A DNA stretch of 56,925 bases from Geobacteraceae bacterium (GTDB lineage Bacteria > Desulfobacterota > Desulfuromonadia > Geobacterales > Geobacteraceae), in the NCBI GenBank assembly GCA_024281055.1, contig JAMXLF010000060.1, positions 1 through 56,925 of the forward strand, in the 5' to 3' direction. The notes below the pieces were generated by a model, which saw nothing but the letters and a program-made list of their open reading frames with translations, had not been told where the DNA came from and did no database searches. This document shows positions 6,603-18,038 of the stretch, piece after piece. Each line of letters starts with the position of its first letter. Positions within the stretch are counted from its first letter, which is position 1. Both the position numbers and the translations under genes were made by a program.

Positions 6603-6675
6603 ACGCCCCTCCATTCTTTAGGCCACGTTATATCATAATTGCTGCGCACAAAAAAAAATTTATGAGAATTATCTA

Positions 6676-6704
6676 TTGACGCTTCTGCGAACTTGCGATA
6701 TATG
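6676..6704 (+). promoter_or_regulatory. Probable intI promoter
   Basis: TTGACG (6676-6681) and TATATG (6699-6704) with 17-bp spacing form a good sigma-70-type promoter. Transcription would start near 6711, almost on the first in-frame ATG at 6713, which is why the downstream ATG at 6749 is preferred as the start of intI. No LexA-like box was evident by eye. Confidence 0.55.
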
Positions 6705-6748
6705 GTTGTCATATGATAACCTATCCACACCATGGGGAAAGGGAATTT

Positions 6749-8161
6749 ATGTTCACTATCCCGCACAATGTTCTTGTCCGGTACGCAGCCGCACTCACGA
6801 ATAACGGCATCACCAGTACGCTTTGCGAGGATTACAAAAAGTGGCTGCGGTATTACCTCGATTTCTGCGACAAATATCCGCTCCCGGATGACAAGTCCGA
6901 ACGGGTGCGCCTGTTTTGCGAGAAGCTGCGCACAAAGAAGCAGACCGACGAGCAACAACAGCAGGCTGCTCAAGCTGTTTCGCTTTACTTCGAGATGAAA
7001 CGTCGCGAAGGCGCATTTCCTGGAGAACAGGGCCATGAAATTGCCAACATCGGGGAGGATATCACCACCTATCGAGCAAACGGCCAAGCCTTGCTCCCAG
7101 CAGATATCGCCACATCAGCGCATCCGCCAATGACCTCGACCACCAGCCGCGGTTCATCGCATTACTGCGCAGCCGGGTACGAAGAAAAATCCGATTCGCC
7201 AGAATGGGATGCGGTGGTGGCCACTCTGGCGGCCGAAATCAAGGTGCGGCATTATTCCCGCAAGACCCTCAAAACGTATGCTCAATGGACCAGGCGCTTC
7301 CAGCGTTTCCTGAAGAACAAGCCGCCGCAGGAGTTGACCACAGCCGACGTGAAGCAATACCTTACATTCCTGGCGTTGAAATGCAACGTCGCCGCCTCGA
7401 CCCAGAATCAGGCATTCAACTCCCTCCTGTTTCTCTTCCGCCACGCGCTGAAAAGCGATTTCGGCGACCTGCGTGACGTGCCGCGCGCCAAGAAGTCGCG
7501 CTATCTCCCGACCGTACTTTCTCGGCGGGAAATCGACGCCATCCTGGAACAACTCTCGCACCCATACAACCTCGTGGTCAAGATGCTGTTCGGTTGCGGT
7601 TTGAGGCTGTTCGAAGGGTTGCAGCTGCGAGTGCGGGACTTCAACTTCGACGACAGGATTCTGACCATCCACGGCAAGGGGAAAAAGGACCGGACCGTGC
7701 CTCTCCCGCGAACGATCATGGCGGAGTTGAAGGCACAGGTTGAGGTAGTGGCGAGACTTCATGAACAGGACTTGGTGGCGGGGTACGACGGGGTGTTTCT
7801 TGATGACGCGCTGGAGAAGAAGTACCCCAAGGCGCCGAAAGAGTTCATCCACCAGTGGTTCTTTCCGATGGAGCGTTTGACGCCGGTGGAGGAAACCGGA
7901 GAGCGGCGGCGCTACCACCTGCACGAGTCCGACTTGCAAAGAGCGCTCTATCCGGCCGTGCGCAGGGCACGCATTCCCAAGCGGGTCACGGCCCACGCCT
8001 TCCGACACTCCTATGCCACCCACCTCTTGCAGGCCAATTACGATATCCGCGTCATCCAGAAGCTCCTGGGACACGCGAGCCTCAAGACCACCATGGTCTA
8101 CCTGCACTGCGTGCCGATACGGACGATCAAGGAACCGGAAAGCCCGCTGGATCTGGACTGA
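6749..8161 (+). CDS. intI: Integron integrase with N-terminal extension
   Basis: A 470-residue tyrosine recombinase that inserts and excises gene cassettes at attI and attC. The catalytic set is visible: R286 in CGLRLFE, the HGKGKKDR lysines, H416 and R419 in HAFRHS, H442 in LLGHAS, and Y451 in MVYLH. The insertion specific to integron integrases lies at about 354-400 (LEKKYPKAPKEF, then YHLHESDLQRAL). The usual core-binding domain is at about 155-240. Ahead of it are some 150 extra residues not found in ordinary IntI proteins (about 320-350 aa). Residues 5-88 of this extension themselves look like a second helical core-binding domain, joined by a Ser/Thr-rich linker. The start at 6749 follows GGGGAAAGGGA. 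It faces away from the array in the normal integron manner. Confidence 0.92.
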   Translation: MFTIPHNVLVRYAAALTNNGITSTLCEDYKKWLRYYLDFCDKYPLPDDKSERVRLFCEKLRTKKQTDEQQQQAAQAVSLYFEMKRREGAFPGEQGHEIANIGEDITTYRANGQALLPADIATSAHPPMTSTTSRGSSHYCAAGYEEKSDSPEWDAVVATLAAEIKVRHYSRKTLKTYAQWTRRFQRFLKNKPPQELTTADVKQYLTFLALKCNVAASTQNQAFNSLLFLFRHALKSDFGDLRDVPRAKKSRYLPTVLSRREIDAILEQLSHPYNLVVKMLFGCGLRLFEGLQLRVRDFNFDDRILTIHGKGKKDRTVPLPRTIMAELKAQVEVVARLHEQDLVAGYDGVFLDDALEKKYPKAPKEFIHQWFFPMERLTPVEETGERRRYHLHESDLQRALYPAVRRARIPKRVTAHAFRHSYATHLLQANYDIRVIQKLLGHASLKTTMVYLHCVPIRTIKEPESPLDLD

Positions 8162-8184
8162 CTGTCGCTGCCAGTTCAGCCTTT

Positions 8185-8403
8185 TCACCGTGGGCTTCTC
8201 GGTCCGAGCATTCTTCCCTTGCGCCGGCGCGGTTGCCACGGCCTTCTCGCCTCAATGATCTCCGCCGTCTTCAATTCCACATCGCGCACCGGATCATACC
8301 AGTGCCGCACGCAGACGAGCGCATCGCCGAACTGCTCCACCAGCTCCTCCGTGCCCGGCTCACCCGGCTTCAGTTCACACAACAATTCCAGATTTTTACG
8401 CAT
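8185..8403 (-). CDS. Integrase-linked small protein, short paralogue
   Basis: A 72-residue protein. The start follows GGAGGGGAGC, the same leader as its paralogue. It shares LxLKPGxxGT, the GDALVCVRHWYD segment and a following KTAEIIE with the protein of 6258-6602, so the two genes probably arose by duplication on either side of intI. It is convergent with intI, ending 24 bp from its stop. The C-terminus is arginine-rich. Function unknown. Proteins of this look occur beside recombinases in related bacteria as far as I recall, but this needs a search. Confidence 0.65.
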   Translation of the reverse strand: MRKNLELLCELKPGEPGTEELVEQFGDALVCVRHWYDPVRDVELKTAEIIEARRPWQPRRRKGRMLGPRSPR

Positions 8404-8745
8404 GCTCCCCTCCAAAACGCATAAAACCGCTCCATAAGCCCACAGCCGATCCAAGCAGCTCTTGCTTGCCGGGGAAACCTTGAATGCGTGGCTGATTTGC
8501 TGACTGGCTCGGTATGACCTCGCGGTCTCGGGGGCGGACCAAGCTAATCACCCGGAATGCCCTGGGGATTCATGCGCCCACCCTGACGTGCGTTTACGAC
8601 GGCGGCATTATAACAGGAACGTAATGAAAAAAACACAACACAAATGTTGTGTTTTCTCATGAAAGGTGTGCGCAACGACTTTCGAAGGAATATTGGCCAA
8701 GGTTGGGAAACTTCTTCAAATGGCGGGAGAACCGGAGGGAGCAGG
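8404..8745. other. Gene-free interval with one promoter-like element
   Basis: No credible gene was found in this 342-bp stretch. It holds the promoter and palindrome at 8607-8655, listed separately, which would drive the small gene 8185-8403 through a leader of about 200 nt. It marks the junction between the integron and the ordinary chromosome. No attachment-site duplication was seen. Confidence 0.5.
8607..8655 (-). promoter_or_regulatory. Perfect -10 box with upstream operator-like palindrome
   Basis: The minus strand reads TATAAT at 8607-8612. A perfect inverted repeat lies at 8630-8655, with 11-bp arms AAAACACAACA and TGTTGTGTTTT and a four-base centre, where the -35 region would be. A repressor bound there would block this promoter. 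A terminator reading is possible for transcripts from the right, but the position relative to TATAAT favours an operator. Confidence 0.4.
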
Positions 8746-9621
8746 TTAATCGCCGACGGGAACCAGGCGCCTCCCCCTGACCGCGAAGCGCCGCTCCACC
8801 CCAAGCGTCGGACAGCACATGGGGTCGTCGGGGCCATGGGTTATCATGCGTACGACAATGTGATCGTCCTCGATTCCGACAGAAGTTATCATCACCCGCT
8901 CGCCCAGAAAGGTCACGTCCGTATTTACCCATCCATCTCCCTCTTTTGAGAGAAGCGCCAGGTCGTAGAATGTTCCGCTGCCGCCGAAATCGGTGGCAAG
9001 GATGACCGCGCCTGCCTGCCCGCCGTTTATCACGCCAAAGACTCTCTTGCGGGTCAACCTTACGACGATCTCCGAAGCGGAACCGGGCGCCGCTGGCATG
9101 CGGTACTCGCCGTGGGAGAGGGTCACCTTTCCCGACGGCAGCCGTCGGGAGATATAGGTCATCGACTCGGGGTCGACGGCGGCATCGCCTCCCTTGGCCA
9201 TCGTGAACCGGGCCAGAACGCTGCCGTTGTCGGTCAACTGTAGCCGGCCGTCCGTGATGTTCCACCCGCGGGCATTCCCCAGAGCACTGAAAAACACCCC
9301 CTCCAGGGCCGTCTCCGGGTCCGGACAGGCGCGGCGGGTCGAGCCGACGGGACCGAACTTCAGCTTTGCGCCGTCCCGCTCGTAGCCGGCGAAGAAGCTG
9401 TTGCAGCCGGAATATCCCGTGGCCGTTTTCTTTGCCGGATCGAACACGATAGAGGGTTGCCTTTCATCGGCCGGAAGCGCAATCGGCACACCGCCCACCT
9501 CCACCAGGCGCCATTCGATGCCTTCGAGCCCGATTCCCTCACCCCCGGCGAACGCACTCGGAAGCGCGCATGCAGAAGCGATGCAAAACACGACCAACGT
9601 GTAAAGTCCCGTCATCCTCAT
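8746..9621 (-). CDS. Exported META-domain protein
   Basis: A 291-residue protein with a signal peptide (first 25 residues, ending PSAFA). Residues about 34-145 form a META domain as in HslJ, with the typical GCNSFFAGY and a later RRACPDPE. A second beta-rich domain follows (about 175-288), with a DDPMCCPT motif near residue 270. META-domain proteins are periplasmic or surface proteins of unclear function linked to stress and antibiotic response. The ATG at 9621 is chosen; a GTG at 9627 overlapping the stop of the upstream gene is possible. It is probably co-transcribed with 9624-10469. Confidence 0.75.
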   Translation of the reverse strand: MRMTGLYTLVVFCIASACALPSAFAGGEGIGLEGIEWRLVEVGGVPIALPADERQPSIVFDPAKKTATGYSGCNSFFAGYERDGAKLKFGPVGSTRRACPDPETALEGVFFSALGNARGWNITDGRLQLTDNGSVLARFTMAKGGDAAVDPESMTYISRRLPSGKVTLSHGEYRMPAAPGSASEIVVRLTRKRVFGVINGGQAGAVILATDFGGSGTFYDLALLSKEGDGWVNTDVTFLGERVMITSVGIEDDHIVVRMITHGPDDPMCCPTLGVERRFAVRGRRLVPVGD

Positions 9622-9623
9622 AG

Positions 9624-10469
9624 TCACTCACCCATGCCTTTCCGATCTCTTCGTGAATGCTCCTGCCAGAAGTCGGGATAGAGGAGCGATATACCGAACG
9701 TGATCCCGTATTTCGGCGCTAGCCCGTCGTGGGTGATGTTCCAGAACGGCTCGACGAAACAGTTCACGTTTTGTCCGCCGATCGTGAAAACGCGTCCGAA
9801 GCCGATATCCAGGGGCAGCTGCTGGTTGCCGTTCTTCCAGTTGATGACGATCTGGGGCTGCGACCTGATGAACCAGCCATTGCCGAGCTGATAGGTCACG
9901 AAGGGCTGGACCGTCATGATGTTCACGTCTTTGCGCTCACTGTCGCCGGCAAAGGAAACCGGATTCTGGACGAGCACGCCCACCAGCCACTTCTCGGGGC
10001 CGAACGCCACAGCTGCGGCCGGTCCCACCTGCCACTTCCCCTGGCCGGTCTCGGGCCTGCTCGACGTCGGAAACACGAAGGTCGGCCCGACACCCCAAAG
10101 AATGGTGTTTCCCACCGGAAAGACCGCGATGTCGAGGAACCGCACGTCGCCGAACCCGGTCAGCCCGCCGGGCATCGTGACTGCCGCGGGGATCGTCAGG
10201 AGCGAAAGCTGGGGCAGGGGCAGGAGACGGTATTTGGGAAACGGCATGGTCACGGAGAGCGTGAGGACATTGCCCAGCCCGTCCGTTCCCGCGAACTCGG
10301 GCTGCCAGGTATCCTGGAGCCGCACCTGCAGGATGGACGAGACCGGTGCGTTGGCCTGCTTGACCAGGTCCGGCTTCCCCTGAGCGCCCGGCGTGCCATC
10401 GTCGGCCCGCGATGCGTGCGGACAGATCAGAGCGCCGAGCAGAGCGACAAGCATCAGGATTTTCAGCAC
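9624..10469 (-). CDS. Outer-membrane beta-barrel-like protein
   Basis: About 281 residues with a signal peptide (KILMLVALLGALICPHASRA). The mature part alternates short hydrophobic and polar stretches and has many glycine turns. Examples are GVGPTFVFPTSS, VGVLVQNPVSF and YGITFGISLLYP, as in small outer-membrane barrels. It matches no enzyme family. The start is uncertain: a GTG at 10469 without a clear ribosome site is used. The reading frame stays open upstream through a palindromic repeat, which should not be counted as protein. It ends at the start of the META-domain gene. Confidence 0.6.
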   Translation of the reverse strand: MLKILMLVALLGALICPHASRADDGTPGAQGKPDLVKQANAPVSSILQVRLQDTWQPEFAGTDGLGNVLTLSVTMPFPKYRLLPLPQLSLLTIPAAVTMPGGLTGFGDVRFLDIAVFPVGNTILWGVGPTFVFPTSSRPETGQGKWQVGPAAAVAFGPEKWLVGVLVQNPVSFAGDSERKDVNIMTVQPFVTYQLGNGWFIRSQPQIVINWKNGNQQLPLDIGFGRVFTIGGQNVNCFVEPFWNITHDGLAPKYGITFGISLLYPDFWQEHSRRDRKGMGE

Positions 10470-10498
10470 TAGTATCTGGCAGGATTCTTGCTGCTCTT

Positions 10499-10657
10499 TT
10501 CCCCCTCTCCCTAACCCTCTCCCACTGGGGGAGAGGGAATTCAGCCCCCCTCCCTCCCACCCTCTCTCTATCTCTCTCCCAGAGGGAGTGAGCATTCTAT
10601 TCTCCCCCCTTTTATGGGGGGAGGAAGAGGGGGGCGGGAGGGGATGGGGGAGGGTGC
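10499..10657. repeat. GC-rich palindromic intergenic repeat (double copy)
   Basis: Two adjacent hairpin-forming units of the CCCTCTCCC/GGGAGAGGG type. They lie between the lipoprotein gene and the barrel-like protein. Members of this family recur in many intergenic gaps of the window. Confidence 0.8.
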
Positions 10658-10671
10658 AATTGGAATTCACC

Positions 10672-11745
10672 CTACCCACCCGCAGAAATCGACACGATCG
10701 GCGCCGCCTCCTTGCCGCCGGTCTCGGTAAGGGTCATCACGAACATCAGGAACGAGAAGAGTTTTTTCGATGTGTAATCCCGGTCGTCGATCCAGAACCA
10801 GCAGTTCCGGTACGGCACGGACGCAAAGTCGTCCACGGGTTTCTCCCTGGAACTGACAATGCGCACGATCGTCCCCTTGATTCCCGCCCCTTCCGGCTCC
10901 ATGGTCGGCGTCACTCGCTTCTCGGCCACGTGCTGTGCAGGCACCTCGATGGACGCGGAGATATCGGTGAGAATTTCGATGATCGAGCGGGTCAGGAGGG
11001 CGACCTCTTCGTTGCTGGTCGACACCGAGCCGTAGACGACCCTGAATTCGCCCCCCTCCTCCTTGAGGCCGAGCATCTGCCGCACCTCTTTCGACAATTG
11101 TTGCATCTCCTTGCTCATATGCCTGCGAAAGACCATGACCAGGGCGCCGCGGTCCTCCTGTTTTTTGACCCGCAGGTTAACCCCCTCTGCAGCCTGGAGA
11201 CGGCGGAGCTTCTCCAGGAGCGGATAAAACTCCGGGTCGGCCTGTCGCTGTCGGGCGGTGCCGCCGAACGAGTTCTGGATGCCGTTGACGGAATGGACGA
11301 GAATCCGGAAGACGAGGTCGATGGGGTACCCACCTTCCACCAGGCTCATGACCGTCGCGGGGGCAACGGGGGTCATGAGGTTGCGGGCGAATTTCTCGCC
11401 GGTCAGCGGGGTGTAGGTGATCGTGGGGCGATCGATGAAATTGCTATCGACAGCCACTCTCTGGTTGTTGGCGTTAGGAGGGAAGGACCAGCCGACCGAG
11501 GCATTCAGGTCGGTCGACAACTGGTACTGGTTGATGATGGAGGCCACGTCGAGGAAGATCGGGGCATCGCCGTAGCGGATCTTGACGATGTTAAGGAGCA
11601 TCTGCCGCTTCCACGAGTCGGCGACCGCGGTGGTGTAATCGAAACGGTCGCGGGCAACGCTGCCCGGCCCGATCGATGCGCACCCGGTGAGAAGCGCGAA
11701 TACCATCGCCATGCCGAGAATCGGAACGAGTAGTTTTTGTCTCAT
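10672..11745 (-). CDS. Lipoprotein of unknown function
   Basis: A 357-residue lipoprotein: signal sequence with lipobox LLTGC, cysteine at residue 22. The mature part is soluble and mixed alpha-beta, with the rare pair CWFWIDDRDYTSKKLF near the C-terminus. AAGGAGAAGCGGT precedes the ATG. It resembles large uncharacterised lipoproteins that I recall from Geobacter relatives, but no domain name can be given. It heads a three-gene run with the barrel-like and META-domain proteins, so an outer-envelope role is likely. Confidence 0.7.
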   Translation of the reverse strand: MRQKLLVPILGMAMVFALLTGCASIGPGSVARDRFDYTTAVADSWKRQMLLNIVKIRYGDAPIFLDVASIINQYQLSTDLNASVGWSFPPNANNQRVAVDSNFIDRPTITYTPLTGEKFARNLMTPVAPATVMSLVEGGYPIDLVFRILVHSVNGIQNSFGGTARQRQADPEFYPLLEKLRRLQAAEGVNLRVKKQEDRGALVMVFRRHMSKEMQQLSKEVRQMLGLKEEGGEFRVVYGSVSTSNEEVALLTRSIIEILTDISASIEVPAQHVAEKRVTPTMEPEGAGIKGTIVRIVSSREKPVDDFASVPYRNCWFWIDDRDYTSKKLFSFLMFVMTLTETGGKEAAPIVSISAGG

Positions 11746-11792
11746 ACCGCTTCTCCTTCAACGCCGGTGAGAGTGACTTCTTGGCCCGTCCG

Positions 11793-12416
11793 CTAGTCCA
11801 ACAGCTTGGGAAATGTAGTTGCAATGCCAGTCAGAATAAATTGAATTCCGAGTGCCAGCGTTATAAGACCGAAAATTTTGGTCATCACATCAAGACCCGT
11901 AGATCCAAATACTCTCGCAATAATGGGCGCATTCCAAAACGATAACCAGATTATCAAAGTCATTATCGATATAGCCGCAAAAAGCACGAGATACATTTTG
12001 AAATTATTCGAAATTGTTGATGAAAACAGAATGATGGTCGACATGGTTCCCGGCCCCGTTGTTAACGGTATGGCAATCGGGATAACAGCGGTCGAAATGA
12101 TCTTTGAGAAACTGGGGCTCTCAACTTTAGACTCAGAGCTCTCTTTGCTGCCACTCATCATCGAGAATCCCGTTCTCAGAAGCAACAGACCACCTGCGAT
12201 TCGGAAAGCAGAGACACTGATTTCGAAGAAATTCAGGATCGCCATTCCCGTGAATAGCGAAATCACCATGGTAAGGAATGAAGTCAATGTCGCGATATTG
12301 CAGAGTTTCAAACGCTCATTCGGTGCAAGTCCATGAATAAGAGCAAGATAAAGAGGGATTGCTGCAATGTTATTTGCAACGGCAAACAGGCCAAGCAAGT
12401 AGTGTTGCAGAGACAT
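11793..12416 (-). CDS. MarC-family membrane protein
   Basis: A 207-residue integral membrane protein with six hydrophobic segments and the MarC hallmarks FRIAGGLLLLRTGF and AIPLTTGPGTMSTIILF. MarC proteins are inner-membrane proteins once linked to antibiotic resistance; their substrate is unknown. Length matches the family. The start at 12416 gives the usual family N-terminus; in-frame ATGs lie upstream (to 12476). Base composition is clearly more AT-rich than the genes on both sides, suggesting a separate history. Confidence 0.8.
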   Translation of the reverse strand: MSLQHYLLGLFAVANNIAAIPLYLALIHGLAPNERLKLCNIATLTSFLTMVISLFTGMAILNFFEISVSAFRIAGGLLLLRTGFSMMSGSKESSESKVESPSFSKIISTAVIPIAIPLTTGPGTMSTIILFSSTISNNFKMYLVLFAAISIMTLIIWLSFWNAPIIARVFGSTGLDVMTKIFGLITLALGIQFILTGIATTFPKLLD

Positions 12417-12492
12417 CCCGATAAAATTATGTGGGATAATATGCGGCATAACAGGAATCGCTCCCCACTCGTACAAATTCTGCTTTCACCTG

Positions 12493-13971
12493 TCACAAAG
12501 GTTGCACCCGGAAGAAGTTGCAACGCCACGCCCCAAGCTCGACATACAACCCTTCGCCCGCCATCTCATCCCCGTCCCGGTCCCAGCTCTCACCGGTCAG
12601 GAGATCAGTCAGACGCCATTTTTTTCCCTTTATCCCCTCCCCCGGCACCTGGACCCGGGCCTGGGCCGCGCTGTCGCCGAGGTTGACGACGATGAGGTGC
12701 CGGCTGTTCCCATTCTCCCAGCACCACGCCACCACGTTGAGGTAACTCCGGTTGTCCGGCCACCCTTCCCGCCCGCAGAGGCGCCATTCGCCCTTTCTCA
12801 ACCCGTCCTTTGCAATGGCGTCCAGGAGCTTGCTGTAGAACGCTCGCAGATCAGCGTCAACCGGCTCATCGGGGCGGCGGGCGAGGAAGACGGGAAGCCG
12901 GACCTTCCGCCCCTCGAACTGCCCCTCGTGGAGCAAAACCGCACCCGGCAGCGTGGTGGCGAGCAGGGCCGCGGCCCGCGCCTTTTCCGCCGGGAACGTG
13001 GCAGCGGCCCGGGGCTCGTCATGGTTCTCGATGAAGCGGACGAGCCGCTCCTGGTAGGCCATGTCGGCACAGAGGTGAAGCCGGACCTCCTCCGCCGGGC
13101 CGTGCTCCAGCCGGTCGTAGAGCTTTTTGTCGTAGCAGTAGTCGAACCCCTGCTGCTGCAGCTCCCACTCCAGGTCCCAGTAAGCCTCGGCCATGAAGAG
13201 GAAGCCGGGGTGCGCCGCGCGCACGGCGCCGGTCACCTCCGGCCAGTACTCTCCGGCCGGCCGCGCCCCGGCCCGCACGCCCCAGGTCCGCTGGAAGATG
13301 TCGTTCATGACCAGCATCGCCATGTCGCAGCGCACGCCGTCGCACTGGTCGGCGATTGCCGATACGGTTTCGATGGCAGCCCCACGGAGTCCGGGGTTGA
13401 AGGCATTCAACTGAAGGACATCGGGCCAGGCCGGGAAATACGGGTCGCGGCCGCAGGCGAACACGTGCCCACCCGCCGCGAGGAACGCCGTCGGCTCCCG
13501 CACCGCATCCTCGGAATCCCCCTGGATGAAGTAGTCGGGGTGCTCCGTCACCCACGGGTGGTCGGGGGCCACGTGGTTGGGGACGAAATCGAGGATGAGC
13601 TTCAGCCCCCGCTTGGCCAGCTCCTTGCGGGCAATGGCCAGCCCTTCCGGCCCACCCAGGTGGGGGTCGACCATGTAGTTTCGGACGCAGTAAGGGGAGC
13701 CGACATTGTCGGCGTCGGTGAAGTCGGGGAGCGCCCGGCGGAAATCGGCGAGGAGCCCCTGGTTCCCCATGGCGACGCGGATGCCGGCGGGGCTCCGCTC
13801 CCAGCCCCCCATGAACCAGACCGAATCGAACCCGAACGAGGCGATGGCGTCCCATTCCTCCTTCGGTACGGTGGCAAGGGTCACCGGGGCGTTGCGCTTC
13901 GTCCCCAGTTTCTGGAGCCAGACCCAGGTATTGATCTCGTAGATGATCGGTCGCTTCGGCCAGGGGTTCAT
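12493..13971 (-). CDS. GH13 alpha-amylase-family enzyme
   Basis: A 492-residue cytoplasmic glycoside hydrolase. The four GH13 motifs are present: DFVPNH (128-133), GVRCDMAML with nucleophile D216, FMAEAYW with acid E262, and FIENHDEPR near 317. No signal peptide. These enzymes hydrolyse or transfer alpha-glucosidic bonds. The exact substrate (maltodextrin, trehalose or another alpha-glucan) cannot be read from sequence. It lies 16 bp downstream of the GH63-type gene and in one module with glucokinase, so intracellular release of glucose from glucan is the likely job. Confidence 0.88.
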   Translation of the reverse strand: MNPWPKRPIIYEINTWVWLQKLGTKRNAPVTLATVPKEEWDAIASFGFDSVWFMGGWERSPAGIRVAMGNQGLLADFRRALPDFTDADNVGSPYCVRNYMVDPHLGGPEGLAIARKELAKRGLKLILDFVPNHVAPDHPWVTEHPDYFIQGDSEDAVREPTAFLAAGGHVFACGRDPYFPAWPDVLQLNAFNPGLRGAAIETVSAIADQCDGVRCDMAMLVMNDIFQRTWGVRAGARPAGEYWPEVTGAVRAAHPGFLFMAEAYWDLEWELQQQGFDYCYDKKLYDRLEHGPAEEVRLHLCADMAYQERLVRFIENHDEPRAAATFPAEKARAAALLATTLPGAVLLHEGQFEGRKVRLPVFLARRPDEPVDADLRAFYSKLLDAIAKDGLRKGEWRLCGREGWPDNRSYLNVVAWCWENGNSRHLIVVNLGDSAAQARVQVPGEGIKGKKWRLTDLLTGESWDRDGDEMAGEGLYVELGAWRCNFFRVQPL

Positions 13972-13987
13972 GGTTTCCTCCTGAACG

Positions 13988-16759
<2,772 letters not shown>

Positions 16760-16813
16760 AGGTTCCTCCCCGGCGTGTGTGGTTACTAACAAACAATTTA
16801 ACTACCAGAGCAG

Positions 16814-16907
16814 CCCCCCTCCTTCCTCCCCCCTCCGGGGGGAGAACTCTTTACCCTCTCTTTTAGGCCCGCCGTTTGGGTCCAGCGGGGGAGGGGTGAG
16901 TGGGGGT
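16814..16907. repeat. GC-rich palindromic intergenic repeat
   Basis: A copy of the CCCCTCC/GGAGGGG hairpin family between the GH63 gene and glucokinase. The right part ends five bases before the glucokinase stop. Confidence 0.75.
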
Positions 16908-16911
16908 CGCT

Positions 16912-17898
16912 TCAGTGCGTTTCCTGCAGCACAGCACACCGTCCGGCCCCCAGCAGGGCGGTCCGGTCATTGAGAATGACCCGCACCGGAATAGTTTCCA
17001 GCAGCGGGCTCAGGCGCCCCTTGGCAAGGAAGGCCAGCATGAAGCCGGGCCCCCTGAGGCGCTCGATGATCTTCGGCGCGATCCCGCCCCCCAGGTAGAC
17101 CCCGCCGGTGGCGAGCGTGCGGAGCGCCACGTTCCCCGCCTCCGCCCCGTAAAGGGAGACGAACAGGTCGAGGACCTGCTCGCAGAGGGAACACCCGCCG
17201 GCCAGGGCCGCCCGGGTGATGGCTGCCGCAGGGTCTCCCCGGCGCATCTCCTCGGCGACGGCCGGAGTTTCCGACTCGTGGCGGACGTCGCGCAGAAACC
17301 GGTAGATATTGCAGAGCCCCGGACCGGAGACCACCCGCTCCGTGCTGACCCGGCCATGGGCGGCGCGCAGGTAGAGGAGCAGTTCCGTCTCCAGTTCGTT
17401 GCGGGGGGCGAAGTCGGCATGCCCCCCCTCGCTGGGGAGGGGCCGGTGAGCGGTGCCGTCCCAGTAGGCCAGTGCCTCTCCCAGTCCGGTCCCGGCCGAG
17501 ACCACGGCAAAGGTCCCGGTGGAGTCGGCAACGCCCTGGTTAAGGACTGCGAAGTCCTCCGGGCCCAGGAGATCGATGCCGCAGGCATTGGCCTCCAGGT
17601 CGTTGATCAGCTTGACCTCCGGGATTCCCAAGGTCCGGGCCAATTCGGCAGCGTCCACGATCCAGGGAAGGTTCGGGGTCCTCACCTTCCCCTCCCGGAC
17701 CGGTCCGGCGATGCCGAAGCAGGCCTGCTCCGCAACAAGGCCGTGCTCCCCGGCGAAACGGCCGACGATCTCCTCCAGGCTCCCCGCCTCCCGGCTCGGG
17801 AAGCGCCCTTCGGCCAGCGGCGCCGTCATCCCGCGCTCGGTGTCGAAGTAGGCAAGCCGCGTGGACGTCCCGCCGATGTCTCCCGCCAGGACCAGCAT
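16912..17898 (-). CDS. glk: Glucokinase
   Basis: A 328-residue ATP-dependent kinase that makes glucose-6-phosphate. Motifs of the Glk family: phosphate-binding DIGGTSTRLAY (7-17), SAGTGLGEALAY near 139, the EGGHADFAPR sugar-binding segment, and GGVYLGGGIAPK near 268. AAGGAGCTCCC precedes the ATG. Length is normal. It sits with two glucan-cleaving enzymes, which makes intracellular glucose from storage or solute glucans its expected substrate. It feeds the Pfk and Fba steps encoded about 27 kb away on the same strand. Confidence 0.92.
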   Translation of the reverse strand: MLVLAGDIGGTSTRLAYFDTERGMTAPLAEGRFPSREAGSLEEIVGRFAGEHGLVAEQACFGIAGPVREGKVRTPNLPWIVDAAELARTLGIPEVKLINDLEANACGIDLLGPEDFAVLNQGVADSTGTFAVVSAGTGLGEALAYWDGTAHRPLPSEGGHADFAPRNELETELLLYLRAAHGRVSTERVVSGPGLCNIYRFLRDVRHESETPAVAEEMRRGDPAAAITRAALAGGCSLCEQVLDLFVSLYGAEAGNVALRTLATGGVYLGGGIAPKIIERLRGPGFMLAFLAKGRLSPLLETIPVRVILNDRTALLGAGRCAVLQETH

Positions 17899-17926
17899 GG
17901 GAGCTCCTTTTCACGAGTCCATGTTT

Positions 17927-18013
17927 CCCCTCACCCGGCCTTCAGCCACCCTCTCCCCGGGGGAGAGGGTTTTGTTTTCCCCTCTCCCTCAGGGAGAGGG
18001 CCAGGGTGAGGGG
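17927..18013. repeat. GC-rich palindromic intergenic repeat
   Basis: A clean copy: left arm CCCCTCACCCGG with CCTCTCCCC, and right arm GGGAGAGGG with CAGGGTGAGGGG, forming a long stem between glk and the permease gene. Confidence 0.85.
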
Positions 18014-18038
18014 AAAATGAACGGAGTGAAAATTAACG

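Noticed and set aside
6713-6748. Twelve additional N-terminal residues for IntI
   Set aside because: The predicted transcription start falls almost on this ATG, leaving no room for a ribosome site. The ATG at 6749 has a purine-rich leader.
8630-8655. Rho-independent terminator
   Set aside because: The stem is AT-rich and located at the -35 position of a TATAAT box. No gene ends just before it on the matching strand.
10470-10679. Extended N-terminus of the barrel-like protein
   Set aside because: The open frame runs through a palindromic repeat and yields low-complexity PSGRG-type sequence, not a natural protein start.
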